Positions 15,716 to 22,796 of a stretch of 28,948 nt of DNA are shown one piece after another. Under the pieces are notes generated by a model. It was not told the origin of the DNA and ran no database searches. It saw only the letters and a list, made by a program, of their open reading frames with translations. Position numbers and translations under genes: made by a program. Source of the stretch: Prevotellaceae bacterium UBA2744 (GTDB lineage: Bacteria; Bacteroidota; Bacteroidia; Bacteroidales; Bacteroidaceae); contig DEJQ01000019.1 of the NCBI GenBank assembly GCA_002353575.1, positions 202,748 through 231,695 of the forward strand. Direction: 5' to 3'. The stretch's first letter is position 1. Every line of letters begins with the position of its first letter.

Positions 15716-18073
15716 TCAGATAATTTCTAATTTTGCAAACTTCAGTAGTAATTGTTTCACTCCGGCATTCGTAAACCTGATGTATGCCTTTGTGTTGTCG
15801 CCGCTGCCTTCTGTCTTCTCCACGATGCCTTCGCCGAACTTCTGGTGCAGTACCCTCATTCCGGCACTTATACCATATTGGTTAGTACCTGCACTGGCAG
15901 CCGGTGTACTTGGCATTACCGGTCTCAGCGGTCTTGTCGGCGCAGACATTCCTGCAGCAGGTGTTGTAGCTGGTTGTCGGTGCATAGCCGGCTGTGGTCG
16001 GCTAATGCCTCCAAAGCCACTCTGCAGTCTGTTCGAATTGCCGAATCCTTGCGGTCTGTTCATACTGCCGAATCCACTCTGCGGTCTCATGCTTCTGCCA
16101 CTGTTCATTCCACACAGGTATGCGGGGTCTATATCCTTCAGAAAACGGCTTGGTGCTCCGAACTCCATCTTTCCTAAGTGGAAACGGCTCTTGGCATACG
16201 ACAGGAAGCAGTGGCGCTCGGCTCTGGTCAGAGCCACGTAGAAGAGCCGTCTCTCTTCCTCCATCTCCCGTGGCGATCCGCTTGCCATCATGTTAGGAAA
16301 CAGATTCTCCTCCAGTCCCACAATGAAGACAGTAGGGAATTCCAGCCCCTTAGCCGAGTGGATAGTCATCAGAGTCACCTTCGGCTCATTCGAATCTGCC
16401 TTCATGTCCGTATCACTCAGCAGGGATGTTTCCGACAGGTAATCGCTGATGCTCAGACCGGGGATGCCTTCCTCCATTCGTCGGTCCACGAAGTCCGTCA
16501 TGCCGTTCAGCAATTCCTGCAGGTTCTCCTGCTTCGACAATCCTTCCGGTGTCTTCTCAGCAACGATGTCAGCCCAAATGCCCGATTCCTGAATAATCGT
16601 ACTTCCTGCTTCCGCAATGTTCTGGGTCTGTCCCAGTTCTATGAACCTGCTGATGAGCTGGCTGAATCCGTTCAATTTCTCTATCATACCGCCATTCACC
16701 TTCAGTCCGTACTGCAGTGGGGCAGTGACTACATTCCACAGACTTACGTTATTTTCTGCTGCGGCATCCGTTATCTTCTGCAGCGTAGTTTGTCCTATAC
16801 CCCTTGCCGGAGTGTTTATCACACGTTTAAAGGCCTCCTCGTCGTCTGGGTTTACTGCCATTCTGAGGTAAGCCATCACGTCCTTTATCTCTTTTCTCTG
16901 GTAGAACGAAAAACCGCCGTATATCCTGTGAGGAATACCGTTCTTCATCAGTTCCTCCTCGAAGATTCGGCTCTGTGCATTCGTACGGTACAGAATGGCG
17001 AAGTCATCGTACGTGCCGTTCTCCTGACGCATCAGCGTGCGTATCTGCCTTACCACCACTTGTCCTTCTTCCACGTCCGAATACGCTTCTGTCACCCTTA
17101 TCTGTTCGCCTCGTTCCTTCTCCGAGAACACGTTCTTGTCTATCCTGTGCTGATTCTTATGTATCAGACTGTTCGCAGCCTCCACAATGGTCTGGGTCGA
17201 ACGGTAGTTCTGTTCCAGTTTGAATAGCCTACTGCCTTCGTATCTATCTTTGAATGTCAGGATATTATCAATATTTGCTCCACGAAAGCTATAAATGCTT
17301 TGGGCGTCATCGCCTACCACGCACACCTTCTGCCGTTCCTTCGTCAGTTGCCATACTATCTGGTGCTGGGCGAAATTGGTGTCCTGATACTCATCTACCA
17401 GTACAAACTGGAATCGAGCCACATATTCCTGCCTTATCTCCTCGTTCTTTTCAAACAGCACATAGGTATATACAAGTATGTCGTCGAAGTCCATAGCATT
17501 GGCTTGTTTCAGCCGCTGGGTGTACTTCAGGTATATCTCGCCGAACCGTGGCATCTTCGAACGTGTATCCTCCCACGCATTCTGTTGGTTGTTTGCGTAT
17601 TCTTCAGCCGTTACCAGTTGGTTCTTCGCATTCGAGATTCTCGACAATACGTTTCCGGGCTTATATTGCTTATCGTCCAATTCCATCTCCTTCATCACCG
17701 CCTTAACCAGATTCTTCGAGTCCGTAGCATCGTATATGGTGAAGTTGCTGTCGAAGCCGATGGCATCGTGTTCTGCCCTCAAAATGCGTAGAAACACACT
17801 GTGGAACGTGCCCATCCATAGCCTTCTCGCTGACTCCTCGCCTACGATCTTTGCCACCCTTTGCTTCATCTCGTTGGCAGCCTTGTTGGTAAAGGTGAGA
17901 GCCAGAATGCTCCAGGGTTCATATCCCAGTTCACGCATCAGCCATGCTATCTTATATGTAAGCACACGAGTCTTGCCAGAGCCTGCGCCGGCAATCACCA
18001 GCGACGGACCCTCGCAATACTCTACAGCTTCGCGTTGGGCTGAGTTGAATCCTTCAAGAAAATCTTCATTCAT
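15716..18073 (-). CDS. pcrA: UvrD/PcrA-family ATP-dependent 3'-5' DNA helicase
   Basis: 785 residues. Superfamily 1A helicase for DNA repair and removal of recombinase filaments. Motifs in order: Q-motif FNSAQREAV, Walker A AGAGSGKT (28-35), TFTNKAANEM, DEYQDTN (motif II), GDDAQSIYSFRGA, the YRS motif LEQNYRSTQTI, TIHSAKGLEFPTVFIVGLEE (motif V) and RRLFYVALTRAER (motif VI). After about residue 650 comes a low-complexity Gly/Arg/Pro/Gln-rich linker with repeated GFG-x(2-4)-R-x-Q units, then a small C-terminal Tudor-like domain (GMRVLHQKFGEGIVEKTEG), which in PcrA binds RNA polymerase. The start overlaps the upstream stop (ATGA). It could be named uvrD; the C-terminal domain favours PcrA. Confidence 0.94.
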   Translation of the reverse strand: MNEDFLEGFNSAQREAVEYCEGPSLVIAGAGSGKTRVLTYKIAWLMRELGYEPWSILALTFTNKAANEMKQRVAKIVGEESARRLWMGTFHSVFLRILRAEHDAIGFDSNFTIYDATDSKNLVKAVMKEMELDDKQYKPGNVLSRISNAKNQLVTAEEYANNQQNAWEDTRSKMPRFGEIYLKYTQRLKQANAMDFDDILVYTYVLFEKNEEIRQEYVARFQFVLVDEYQDTNFAQHQIVWQLTKERQKVCVVGDDAQSIYSFRGANIDNILTFKDRYEGSRLFKLEQNYRSTQTIVEAANSLIHKNQHRIDKNVFSEKERGEQIRVTEAYSDVEEGQVVVRQIRTLMRQENGTYDDFAILYRTNAQSRIFEEELMKNGIPHRIYGGFSFYQRKEIKDVMAYLRMAVNPDDEEAFKRVINTPARGIGQTTLQKITDAAAENNVSLWNVVTAPLQYGLKVNGGMIEKLNGFSQLISRFIELGQTQNIAEAGSTIIQESGIWADIVAEKTPEGLSKQENLQELLNGMTDFVDRRMEEGIPGLSISDYLSETSLLSDTDMKADSNEPKVTLMTIHSAKGLEFPTVFIVGLEENLFPNMMASGSPREMEEERRLFYVALTRAERHCFLSYAKSRFHLGKMEFGAPSRFLKDIDPAYLCGMNSGRSMRPQSGFGSMNRPQGFGNSNRLQSGFGGISRPQPAMHRQPATTPAAGMSAPTRPLRPVMPSTPAASAGTNQYGISAGMRVLHQKFGEGIVEKTEGSGDNTKAYIRFTNAGVKQLLLKFAKLEII

Positions 18074-18492
18074 TGTTTTTCCATTTCCAGTGGTTTGGGC
18101 AGCTTAATATATTTATTTTTGCCCACACCCTTCAGATATGTACCGTTTATCAGTTTCACACTAACACCCTCTTCGGTCATCCTCACTTCCATATTCTGTG
18201 CGTCGGCTCCGCGTTCGCTCACAGCCCTCACCACAGCCTTCTCGCCAGTCTTCTCCATTACCTTCAGCAGCAGCCACATACCGTTGATGCGTCCTTCGAT
18301 ATATCCGTAGCAGCTGTCCAAGTCCTCCATGCCCGGCACCGGAATGTCTGCCTTTTCCAGGTTCATCTTCATCCTCACGTGAAAGTCCTTATTATAAAAT
18401 GTTCCTTTATACTCCTTTTGCTCTGCCTCAGACTGAGCCACTGTCATCAGGCTGCATGCAGCCATCGACAAAAACAAAACCAGCTTTTTCAT
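18070..18492 (-). CDS. Small secreted protein of unknown function
   Basis: 140 residues from ATG 18492. Residues 1-20 (MKKLVLFLSMAACSLMTVAQ) form a signal peptide. The longest ORF would start at 18573, upstream of a strong promoter at 18514-18545 and inside a terminator, so it is rejected. The mature protein has no motif I recognise; it looks like a small beta-rich domain (YKGTFYNKDFHVRMKMNLE, then CYGYIEGRINGMWLLLKV, then VSVKLINGTYLKGVGKNKYIKL). It is first in the transcript with pcrA and nspC, and its stop overlaps the pcrA start by 4 bp. No functional tie to the helicase is apparent. Confidence 0.75.
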   Translation of the reverse strand: MKKLVLFLSMAACSLMTVAQSEAEQKEYKGTFYNKDFHVRMKMNLEKADIPVPGMEDLDSCYGYIEGRINGMWLLLKVMEKTGEKAVVRAVSERGADAQNMEVRMTEEGVSVKLINGTYLKGVGKNKYIKLPKPLEMEKQ

Positions 18493-18513
18493 ATTATTAC
18501 TTATTTTACGGTG

Positions 18514-18545
18514 CGAAGGTATAAAAAAATCGCTGCATTCCCAAA
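18514..18545 (-). promoter_or_regulatory. Promoter of the small secreted protein-pcrA-nspC operon
   Basis: On the minus strand, TTTG (18542-18545), a 20-nt spacer and TACCTTCG (18514-18521) match the Bacteroidetes pattern, 21 nt before ATG 18492. The -33 box lies in the loop of the terminator hairpin that ends the upstream transcript. Confidence 0.75.
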
Positions 18546-18561
18546 AGAAAACGCAGCGATT
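18522..18561 (-). terminator. Rho-independent terminator
   Basis: Read on the minus strand, AATCGCTGC (18553-18561) pairs perfectly with GCAGCGATT (18528-18536) around a 16-nt loop, and the T-run continues to give seven T residues. It should end transcripts from the ridA-like gene or from the promoter at 18679-18710. Confidence 0.8.
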
Positions 18562-18672
18562 CACCTCTAACATTTTATGGTTTACGTAATTCTAAAGAAC
18601 TTAGTCTCTTTTCAGAAGTCCTAAGTGCGTAGTACCTCACGGCACCCAATCATGAGTAAGTATTTTACTTTT
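18522..18672 (-). ncRNA. Candidate small RNA of about 150 nt
   Basis: A Bacteroidetes promoter (18679-18710) and a perfect terminator (18522-18561) enclose about 150 nt on the minus strand with no ORF longer than 10 codons. Internal structure is possible: ACTTAG and CTAAGT, 6 bp, close an inner hairpin with a GAAA loop around 18600-18624. It does not look like tRNA, tmRNA or SRP RNA by eye. It could instead be a leader that is terminated before the small secreted protein gene. Boundaries are estimates from the promoter and terminator. Confidence 0.5.
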
Positions 18673-18693
18673 ACGCTGCAAAGGTACGCACTT
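18623..18693. repeat. Inverted repeat overlapping the candidate sRNA promoter
   Basis: AAGTGCG and TACCT (18623-18629 and 18633-18637, separated by TAG) are mirrored by AGGTACGCACTT (18682-18693): 12 paired bases with a 3-nt bulge, 44 nt apart. The right arm overlaps the -7 element on the minus strand. It may be a paired operator or may reflect duplication of promoter sequence. Confidence 0.5.
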
Positions 18694-18710
18694 GCCTAAA
18701 AACCTGCAAT
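18679..18710 (-). promoter_or_regulatory. Promoter of the candidate small RNA
   Basis: TACCTTTG (18679-18686, minus strand) is a perfect -7 element; ATTG (18707-18710) lies 20 nt upstream as a near-consensus -33. The only thing downstream before the terminator is the about 150-nt non-coding stretch. Confidence 0.65.
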
Positions 18711-18727
18711 ACTCAAAAATGAGCATT

Positions 18728-19855
18728 TTAACTTTTCACGGCCATCACTTCCATTTCTATCAGCCAACCCGGGCGGCAGACAGGTGCGAGGGAAATCACA
18801 CGTGGCACGTCAGGGAAACGCTCGTCATACAGGCGGTTGACCACCTCGTAGTCAGCCGGGTCGCGCAGATACACTACCATGTGCATCACATCGTCCATGC
18901 TCATCTCCGCCTCGTTCAGCAAAGCCTCCACATTCTCCCACATGCGGTGGGTCTGAGCCACCACGTCACCTGTGTGTACCACTTCTCCCTTGTTATTTAT
19001 ACTTGCTGTACCGGAAATCAGGGTAGTGTGCCGTTCTGTCATCTTCAGGGTCGTACCTCTCTCGAACGTCACACCGTATTCATAAGTCTTATTCAGGTGG
19101 GTAGGGGCATACAGGTACTTCTTTTCCACGGAACCTTTGTCGCTCAGCAACGTATAGCATCCCAGCTGAACCAGCGACGTCTGGTCCGTAGGCGTGCCGC
19201 CGATTCCCGTCGATGCAATGTAGTGAGTATGTGGCGTCATACCCATCTGTTCAAACAGCTCCCTCCTGGCTACTACCAATCCCTTGTACTGAGTATCAAC
19301 ATCCTTCACGAAAAACCACGTTCTCATGCAGTTTCTCTCCATTGTCGTGCCGTATTTGGTCTTCAGCAGCGTCTCATATTTTTCTAACAGCTTATGAGTC
19401 TGGTCGTACGAACTGCCCTCACTCTCTGTCATATTCATTGTCCACACATGGGTCAGCCCCTTATATCTGACCAGTGTCGAACCCATCTCGTCGGCATCGT
19501 ACACCACCTCGGCCTCCTTGCCCACGTAGTAAATCCACAGAGCCACCTTAGTGCCGTTCAGCGGCGGCTGACCTATGTATGAAGTAGTGCAACGGCAACC
19601 ATCTGAGGCGATCTCCTGGTTCACAGCATCTGACAGGAAATACCTGCGCACTACAGCCTGCATACCTGCCATGTCTGGCTTATTCTGCAATTCAGTCACC
19701 GCTTTGTGCAATCTCTCCACCTGTTCATCGAACGTATCGCCCTTGGGCTCCAGTTCTATGATGGCATGCACCTCAGCAAGTCCGCTCTTTGGCTGTATCG
19801 CGGCATATCTGCACTTGCTTCCTATTATATGGTTGAATATTTGGTTATATGTCAT
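18728..19855 (-). CDS. Two-domain RidA/YjgF-like protein (chorismatase-like layout)
   Basis: 375 residues from ATG 19855. The longer ORF start at 19921 lies upstream of the promoter at 19876-19907 and is rejected. The C-terminal third (about 245-375) is a RidA/YjgF domain: ISGTASINNKGEVVHTGDVVAQTHRMWENVEALL, then MVVYLRDPADY and the ending VCRPGWLIEMEVMAV, whose Arg matches the substrate-carboxylate Arg of imine deaminases. The N-terminal part (about 1-235) resembles the extra domain of FkbO/Hyg5-type chorismatases, with its own RidA-like pseudo-repeat (CMRTWFFVKDVD). RidA proteins hydrolyse reactive imines; chorismatases hydrolyse chorismate. Which applies here cannot be settled by eye. It is monocistronic in appearance. 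Confidence 0.75.
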   Translation of the reverse strand: MTYNQIFNHIIGSKCRYAAIQPKSGLAEVHAIIELEPKGDTFDEQVERLHKAVTELQNKPDMAGMQAVVRRYFLSDAVNQEIASDGCRCTTSYIGQPPLNGTKVALWIYYVGKEAEVVYDADEMGSTLVRYKGLTHVWTMNMTESEGSSYDQTHKLLEKYETLLKTKYGTTMERNCMRTWFFVKDVDTQYKGLVVARRELFEQMGMTPHTHYIASTGIGGTPTDQTSLVQLGCYTLLSDKGSVEKKYLYAPTHLNKTYEYGVTFERGTTLKMTERHTTLISGTASINNKGEVVHTGDVVAQTHRMWENVEALLNEAEMSMDDVMHMVVYLRDPADYEVVNRLYDERFPDVPRVISLAPVCRPGWLIEMEVMAVKS

Positions 19856-19875
19856 ACTCAAATTGATTATCTGTG

Positions 19876-19907
19876 CGAAGGTACGGGATTTTTTTGTGGT
19901 TACCAAA
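19876..19907 (-). promoter_or_regulatory. Promoter of the RidA-like gene
   Basis: TTTG (19904-19907), 20-nt spacer, TACCTTCG (19876-19883) on the minus strand, 20 nt before ATG 19855. A 7-bp repeat array begins 1 bp upstream of the -33 element. Confidence 0.78.
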
Positions 19908-19908
19908 T

Positions 19909-19964
19909 TATCCTCCATCATACATCCTCCATCTTACATCTTACATCCTCCATCTTACATCATA
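19909..19964. repeat. 7-bp tandem repeat array 3 (CATCTTA/TAAGATG type)
   Basis: Eight heptamers on the plus strand: TATCCTC, CATCATA, CATCCTC, CATCTTA, CATCTTA, CATCCTC, CATCTTA, CATCATA. The reverse complements TAAGATG and TATGATG are cyclic forms of the GTAAGAT and GTATGAT units in the other two arrays. It abuts the ridA promoter. Confidence 0.85.
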
Positions 19965-19992
19965 CAATCCACCCACTATTTCCTCCTCATGT

Positions 19993-20080
19993 CATTGAAC
20001 AAGCATTGAACGAGCACTGAACGAGCATTGAACGAGCATTGAACGAACACTGAACGAGCATTGAACGAACATTGAACAGG
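19993..20080. repeat. 11-bp tandem repeat array, eight copies
   Basis: Eight consecutive 11-bp units of consensus CATTGAACGAG, with variants CACTGAACGAG, CATTGAACGAA, CATTGAACAAG and a last copy CATTGAACAGG. The unit length is not a multiple of three and no gene spans it, so it is non-coding. Eleven bp is close to one DNA helical turn, so each copy faces nearly the same side. It lies between the ridA promoter and the 3' end of the exonuclease gene. The following 128 bp (20081-20208) show nothing I recognise. Confidence 0.9.
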
Positions 20081-20182
20081 GACGGTATCTGGACTATACG
20101 GAAGCGGAAGCCGGACCGGAGGGGCAGTCGTAAGACAGGAAACTGACAACCATATTCCGCGGACTACAAGGTAGGAGATGCG

Positions 20183-20203
20183 AAAAAGCAGTTGGCTCTT
20201 GCT
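20183..20203 (-). terminator. Weak terminator candidate after the exonuclease gene
   Basis: Read on the minus strand, a short AGCA/TGCT stem with a 9-nt loop runs into TTTTT, just after the exonuclease stop. The stem is only 4 bp, so support is weak, but it lies where the nine-gene leftward series ends. Confidence 0.28.
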
Positions 20204-20208
20204 ACTTA

Positions 20209-20760
20209 CTATAAAAGGTATAAGGCTATCGCGGCACAGGCTTCGGCATCGGCCAGAGCGTGGTGATGTCGCTGGAGGTCATAGCCGCAGGCGGCTGCTA
20301 CGGTGTGCAATTGATGGTTGGGGAGGGAATGGCCGAACTGTCGGCGGGATGCGGTAAGTGTGTCGTAGAATCGGTAGTCTGGATAGTCCATCTGATACAC
20401 TCGGAAAACAGCTTTCAGGCAAGCCTCATCAAAACGGGCATTGTGGGCCACGAAGGGGATGGCGGCTATCTGGTGCCGGATGTCATCTGTATCCTGCGTA
20501 TCAGGGAAGAATACATCAACGATCCTTTCCTCCAACTGCTGCCAGACCTTTGAGAACGCGGGGGCATCGTCCGTGTCGCTCTGTGTGATGCCATGCACCC
20601 GCTGGCAGAAATAGCTATAGAAGTTAGGCTCCGGCTGTATAAGGCTGTAGAACGTGTCGGCAATCTGCCCGTTACGAACCAGGACCACGCCCACGGAGCA
20701 GACACTTGACGGTTGCTGGTTTGCCGTCTCGAAGTCGATGGCGATAAAGTCTCTTATCAT
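20209..20760 (-). CDS. DnaQ-like 3'-5' exonuclease (DEDDh)
   Basis: 183 residues, a stand-alone exonuclease domain. The DEDDh metal-binding set is visible: D9 and E11 in FIAIDFETA, D111 in FVAHNARFD, and H166/D171 in HHHALADAEAC. The segment QRVHGIT also fits the DNA polymerase III epsilon-like family. It would remove nucleotides from single-stranded or frayed 3' ends of DNA or RNA. The start codon overlaps the DUF5131 stop (ATGA), making it the last gene of the leftward accessory series. Replicative proofreading is unlikely to be its main role; repair or RNA turnover is possible. Confidence 0.9.
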   Translation of the reverse strand: MIRDFIAIDFETANQQPSSVCSVGVVLVRNGQIADTFYSLIQPEPNFYSYFCQRVHGITQSDTDDAPAFSKVWQQLEERIVDVFFPDTQDTDDIRHQIAAIPFVAHNARFDEACLKAVFRVYQMDYPDYRFYDTLTASRRQFGHSLPNHQLHTVAAACGYDLQRHHHALADAEACAAIALYLL

Positions 20761-21497
20761 AGCTGTCCTGAATTTTTAGCTGTACGATAGTCTATGGCGG
20801 CTTTGTTAGCCTGTGACATCTGCTGGTTTCGAGGAATGTGGAAGATTCGGCCATCCTTGCGGAACAAGGCACCTGTTTGCTTGAAGTGGAAGGTAACATT
20901 GGCATCAAGGCACTGCTGACGAATGTCAAGTACCCAATCGTAATCACAAACGCGGGCATCACGTCCAGACTCTCCACCAACCGTTACCTGTTCGCACCAT
21001 GCTCCAAGCCCATTATGGAAATTGATTGTTTCCAGGAGCGGTTCACAGATAATGGCCTTTTGACGGATGGGCAACTCACGGAAAATCGGCAGTCGTTCAT
21101 CGGTGCGTCGCTGATTCTCCATCGTGCAGCAGATGGTGACATTCTCATAGCCATTGCCCCAGTCTTCGGGCAAACATTGCCGAATACGCTCTGCGCGTTT
21201 CGTCACGATGTAGAAATGTAGGTCGCTCCGTCTTTGTATCATCATCCATGCCTCTTCGCGCCATTCGTCGGCGTCCTCGATGAAGAAATCTGATGTGAAG
21301 CAAGTCCACATCAATGTACCAGACGGCACTTTCCAGTTTCCGCTACGGTCACGACGGACGGGGAGGTTGAACGAAGCAGTCTTCGTCACGACATTGGAGT
21401 CCTTCTCAAACTCCGCATCGCGCCTGAACACATAGCAGTGCTGACAGCCCTCGCTTTTTTTGTGACAGCCATGCCACAGATTCCACATATCACCCAT
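20757..21497 (-). CDS. DUF5131 (phage Gp37/Gp68-type) radical-SAM-like protein
   Basis: 246 residues. The N-terminus has NLWHGCHKKSEGCQHCYVFR: Cys11, Cys18 and Cys21 (C-x6-C-x2-C), the iron-sulfur-type cluster of the DUF5131 family, followed by YIVTKRAERI, NVTICCTMENQRRTDERLPIF, ICEPLLETI and VGGESGRDARVCDYDWV, all typical of that family. The core is a radical-SAM-like TIM barrel, but the reaction is unknown; members are common in phages and mobile elements. It overlaps the MmcQ gene by 8 bp and the exonuclease by 4 bp. It is a distant relative of the radical SAM gene at 27348, which shares the SKRPD/TKRAE, VTxxxxxQRxDxR and GTETG/GGESG segments. Confidence 0.87.
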   Translation of the reverse strand: MGDMWNLWHGCHKKSEGCQHCYVFRRDAEFEKDSNVVTKTASFNLPVRRDRSGNWKVPSGTLMWTCFTSDFFIEDADEWREEAWMMIQRRSDLHFYIVTKRAERIRQCLPEDWGNGYENVTICCTMENQRRTDERLPIFRELPIRQKAIICEPLLETINFHNGLGAWCEQVTVGGESGRDARVCDYDWVLDIRQQCLDANVTFHFKQTGALFRKDGRIFHIPRNQQMSQANKAAIDYRTAKNSGQL

Positions 21498-21837
21498 GTT
21501 TTTTGTATTTTGCCTTTACTATCTCGTATGAATTACGTGTCAATTCACGAAGAATGTCATCAGGGGCATTGTTTGCATCAATGCCAATCCAGTACTTAGG
21601 CGATTCATTGTACGGCTTACCTATAAAACTATACTGAACTTTCAGGTCTTCAATGCGTTCTGGCTGACATTTCAGTGAAATAACGGAGAAATCATTGCAG
21701 TCGAAGAATGAGAACATGTGTCCATGAACGTAGAATACCAAGACACCTTCTCCGTTCTTAAACTTTTGGAAAGGCAGTTTCTCTTCAACGTCTGTGCCTA
21801 ATGACAGGCAATACTCACGATAGTCTTCTATATTCAT
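21490..21837 (-). CDS. MmcQ/YjbR family protein
   Basis: 115 residues, normal length for the family. It starts MNIEDYREYCLSLGTDVEEKLPF, with the conserved LxGxxExxPF-like turn, then FKNGEGVLVFYVHGHMFSFFD, SLKCQPERIEDL, and the conserved end PKYWIGID...LRELTRNSYEIVKAKYKK. These small CyaY-fold-like proteins are often annotated as DNA-binding, but the function of most is unproven. They are frequently found beside acetyltransferases and stress genes, as here. It is 20 nt from the acetyltransferase gene and overlaps DUF5131. Confidence 0.9.
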   Translation of the reverse strand: MNIEDYREYCLSLGTDVEEKLPFQKFKNGEGVLVFYVHGHMFSFFDCNDFSVISLKCQPERIEDLKVQYSFIGKPYNESPKYWIGIDANNAPDDILRELTRNSYEIVKAKYKKHG

Positions 21838-21857
21838 GATGCTTTTCGGTTGAGAGT

Positions 21858-22796
21858 TCAGATCTTTTTCTCCAGATATATAAATTCCAATTCAGCAGTG
21901 ACATCTTTCCTTTCAAACTCTTTATAGCCCATTCTTTGGTACATCCTCAGATTGTTAATGCTTCGGGTACTTGTGAATAAGACAAAACGTTTTTGAGAAA
22001 AATATGATTCTATCTCATTTAGCAGTTTTGTCCCATATCCGCAGTGCCTGTAATCAGGATGAACCATCAGTTTGCCGACATGGACAGTACCTTCAGTTTC
22101 CCATGCACGTATGGAGCCAATAATCTTGTTGTCAGCCACAAGCTTCAGAATAACCCCTTTATGATATTCCTCTATGACCTCGTCTATTGTCTGCTTCAAA
22201 GGTGGAATGTCATTGCTGCCGAACAGTGCAGCTTCGCTCTGATAGGCAAGATATTGAAGTTGCAGAATCTCCTGCAAATCTTCAAGACAGGCTTTAGTGA
22301 TAACAGGTTTATCCATTATATGTATTACCATTTCTTTTCCCATCCATTGTTCACCATCTATCAAATAGGTGTCTGTACCAGTAACTGTAAATCCAACGGA
22401 TTCGTAGCATCGTATGGCTGATGGATTATTGTCGAAAACACCCAGCGTGATTTTCTGTACTTTGTAGTCGCGCTGGGCTTTCTGAATAGCCAATTCCAGC
22501 ATCTGTTTTCCGTAACCCTTCCCTCTAAGCTGATTATCTATGATAATAAATCCCAGCCGGATTACAGTCTTTGATGAATCAGGATAACGTAAAATGATAT
22601 GTCCGATGACTTTTCCAGCATCGTCGATAGCTGTAAATGGGAAAATATTATCGTTTGCATACTGCGCAAGCATATCCTCTGGCTTTGGAGGATATGATGA
22701 ATACCTGTCTGCGCTCCATTTCCGAAAGTCCGTTTTATCCTTTATCCAAGAAAGAATAACAGGTGCATCTTCAATGCTGAATGGTCTCAATTTCAT
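21858..22796 (-). CDS. Tandem GNAT N-acetyltransferase (two domains)
   Basis: 312 residues with two GNAT folds. Domain 1 (about 1-160) has LGFIIIDNQLRGKGYGKQML, the acetyl-CoA-binding Q/RxxGxG loop, and CYESVGF. Domain 2 (about 166-312, from ITKACLEDLQEI) has VGKLMVHPDYRHCGYGTKLL and MYQRMGYKEF. Each could transfer an acetyl group from acetyl-CoA to an amine; the substrates are unknown. A fusion of two single-domain enzymes is plausible. The DNA is visibly richer in A+T than the AraC and radical SAM genes nearby, hinting at mosaic origin. The start overlaps the flavoprotein stop by 4 bp. Confidence 0.88.
   Translation of the reverse strand: MKLRPFSIEDAPVILSWIKDKTDFRKWSADRYSSYPPKPEDMLAQYANDNIFPFTAIDDAGKVIGHIILRYPDSSKTVIRLGFIIIDNQLRGKGYGKQMLELAIQKAQRDYKVQKITLGVFDNNPSAIRCYESVGFTVTGTDTYLIDGEQWMGKEMVIHIMDKPVITKACLEDLQEILQLQYLAYQSEAALFGSNDIPPLKQTIDEVIEEYHKGVILKLVADNKIIGSIRAWETEGTVHVGKLMVHPDYRHCGYGTKLLNEIESYFSQKRFVLFTSTRSINNLRMYQRMGYKEFERKDVTAELEFIYLEKKI

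Noticed and set aside
16178..17227. 349-codon ORF opposite the PcrA/UvrD gene
   Set aside because: It is antisense to the helicase motifs, rich in His/Cys/Leu as expected of shadow translation, and has no promoter or recognisable domain.
18621..18653. 10-codon ORF (MIGCREVLRT) inside the candidate small RNA, minus strand
   Set aside because: Too short to judge, with no clear ribosome binding site and no attenuator-type run of codons. It is noted only as a possible leader peptide.
18562..18672. tRNA or SRP RNA in the non-coding unit
   Set aside because: No TTCGAnnC arm, anticodon loop or SRP tetraloop/GCAG signature was found by eye.
19856..19921. Upstream start for the RidA-like gene
   Set aside because: The added codons span the -33 and -7 elements at 19876-19907, so they cannot be translated from that promoter.
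19909..20080. Possible CRISPR array
   Set aside because: The repeats are 7 and 11 bp and directly adjacent, without unique spacers, and no cas genes are present.
20081..20208. Possible gene remnant reading DYKVGDAKKQLALATYYKRYK on the plus strand
   Set aside because: The readable stretch is short, has no start codon or motif, and runs into the 3' end of the exonuclease gene on the other strand. Chance cannot be excluded.
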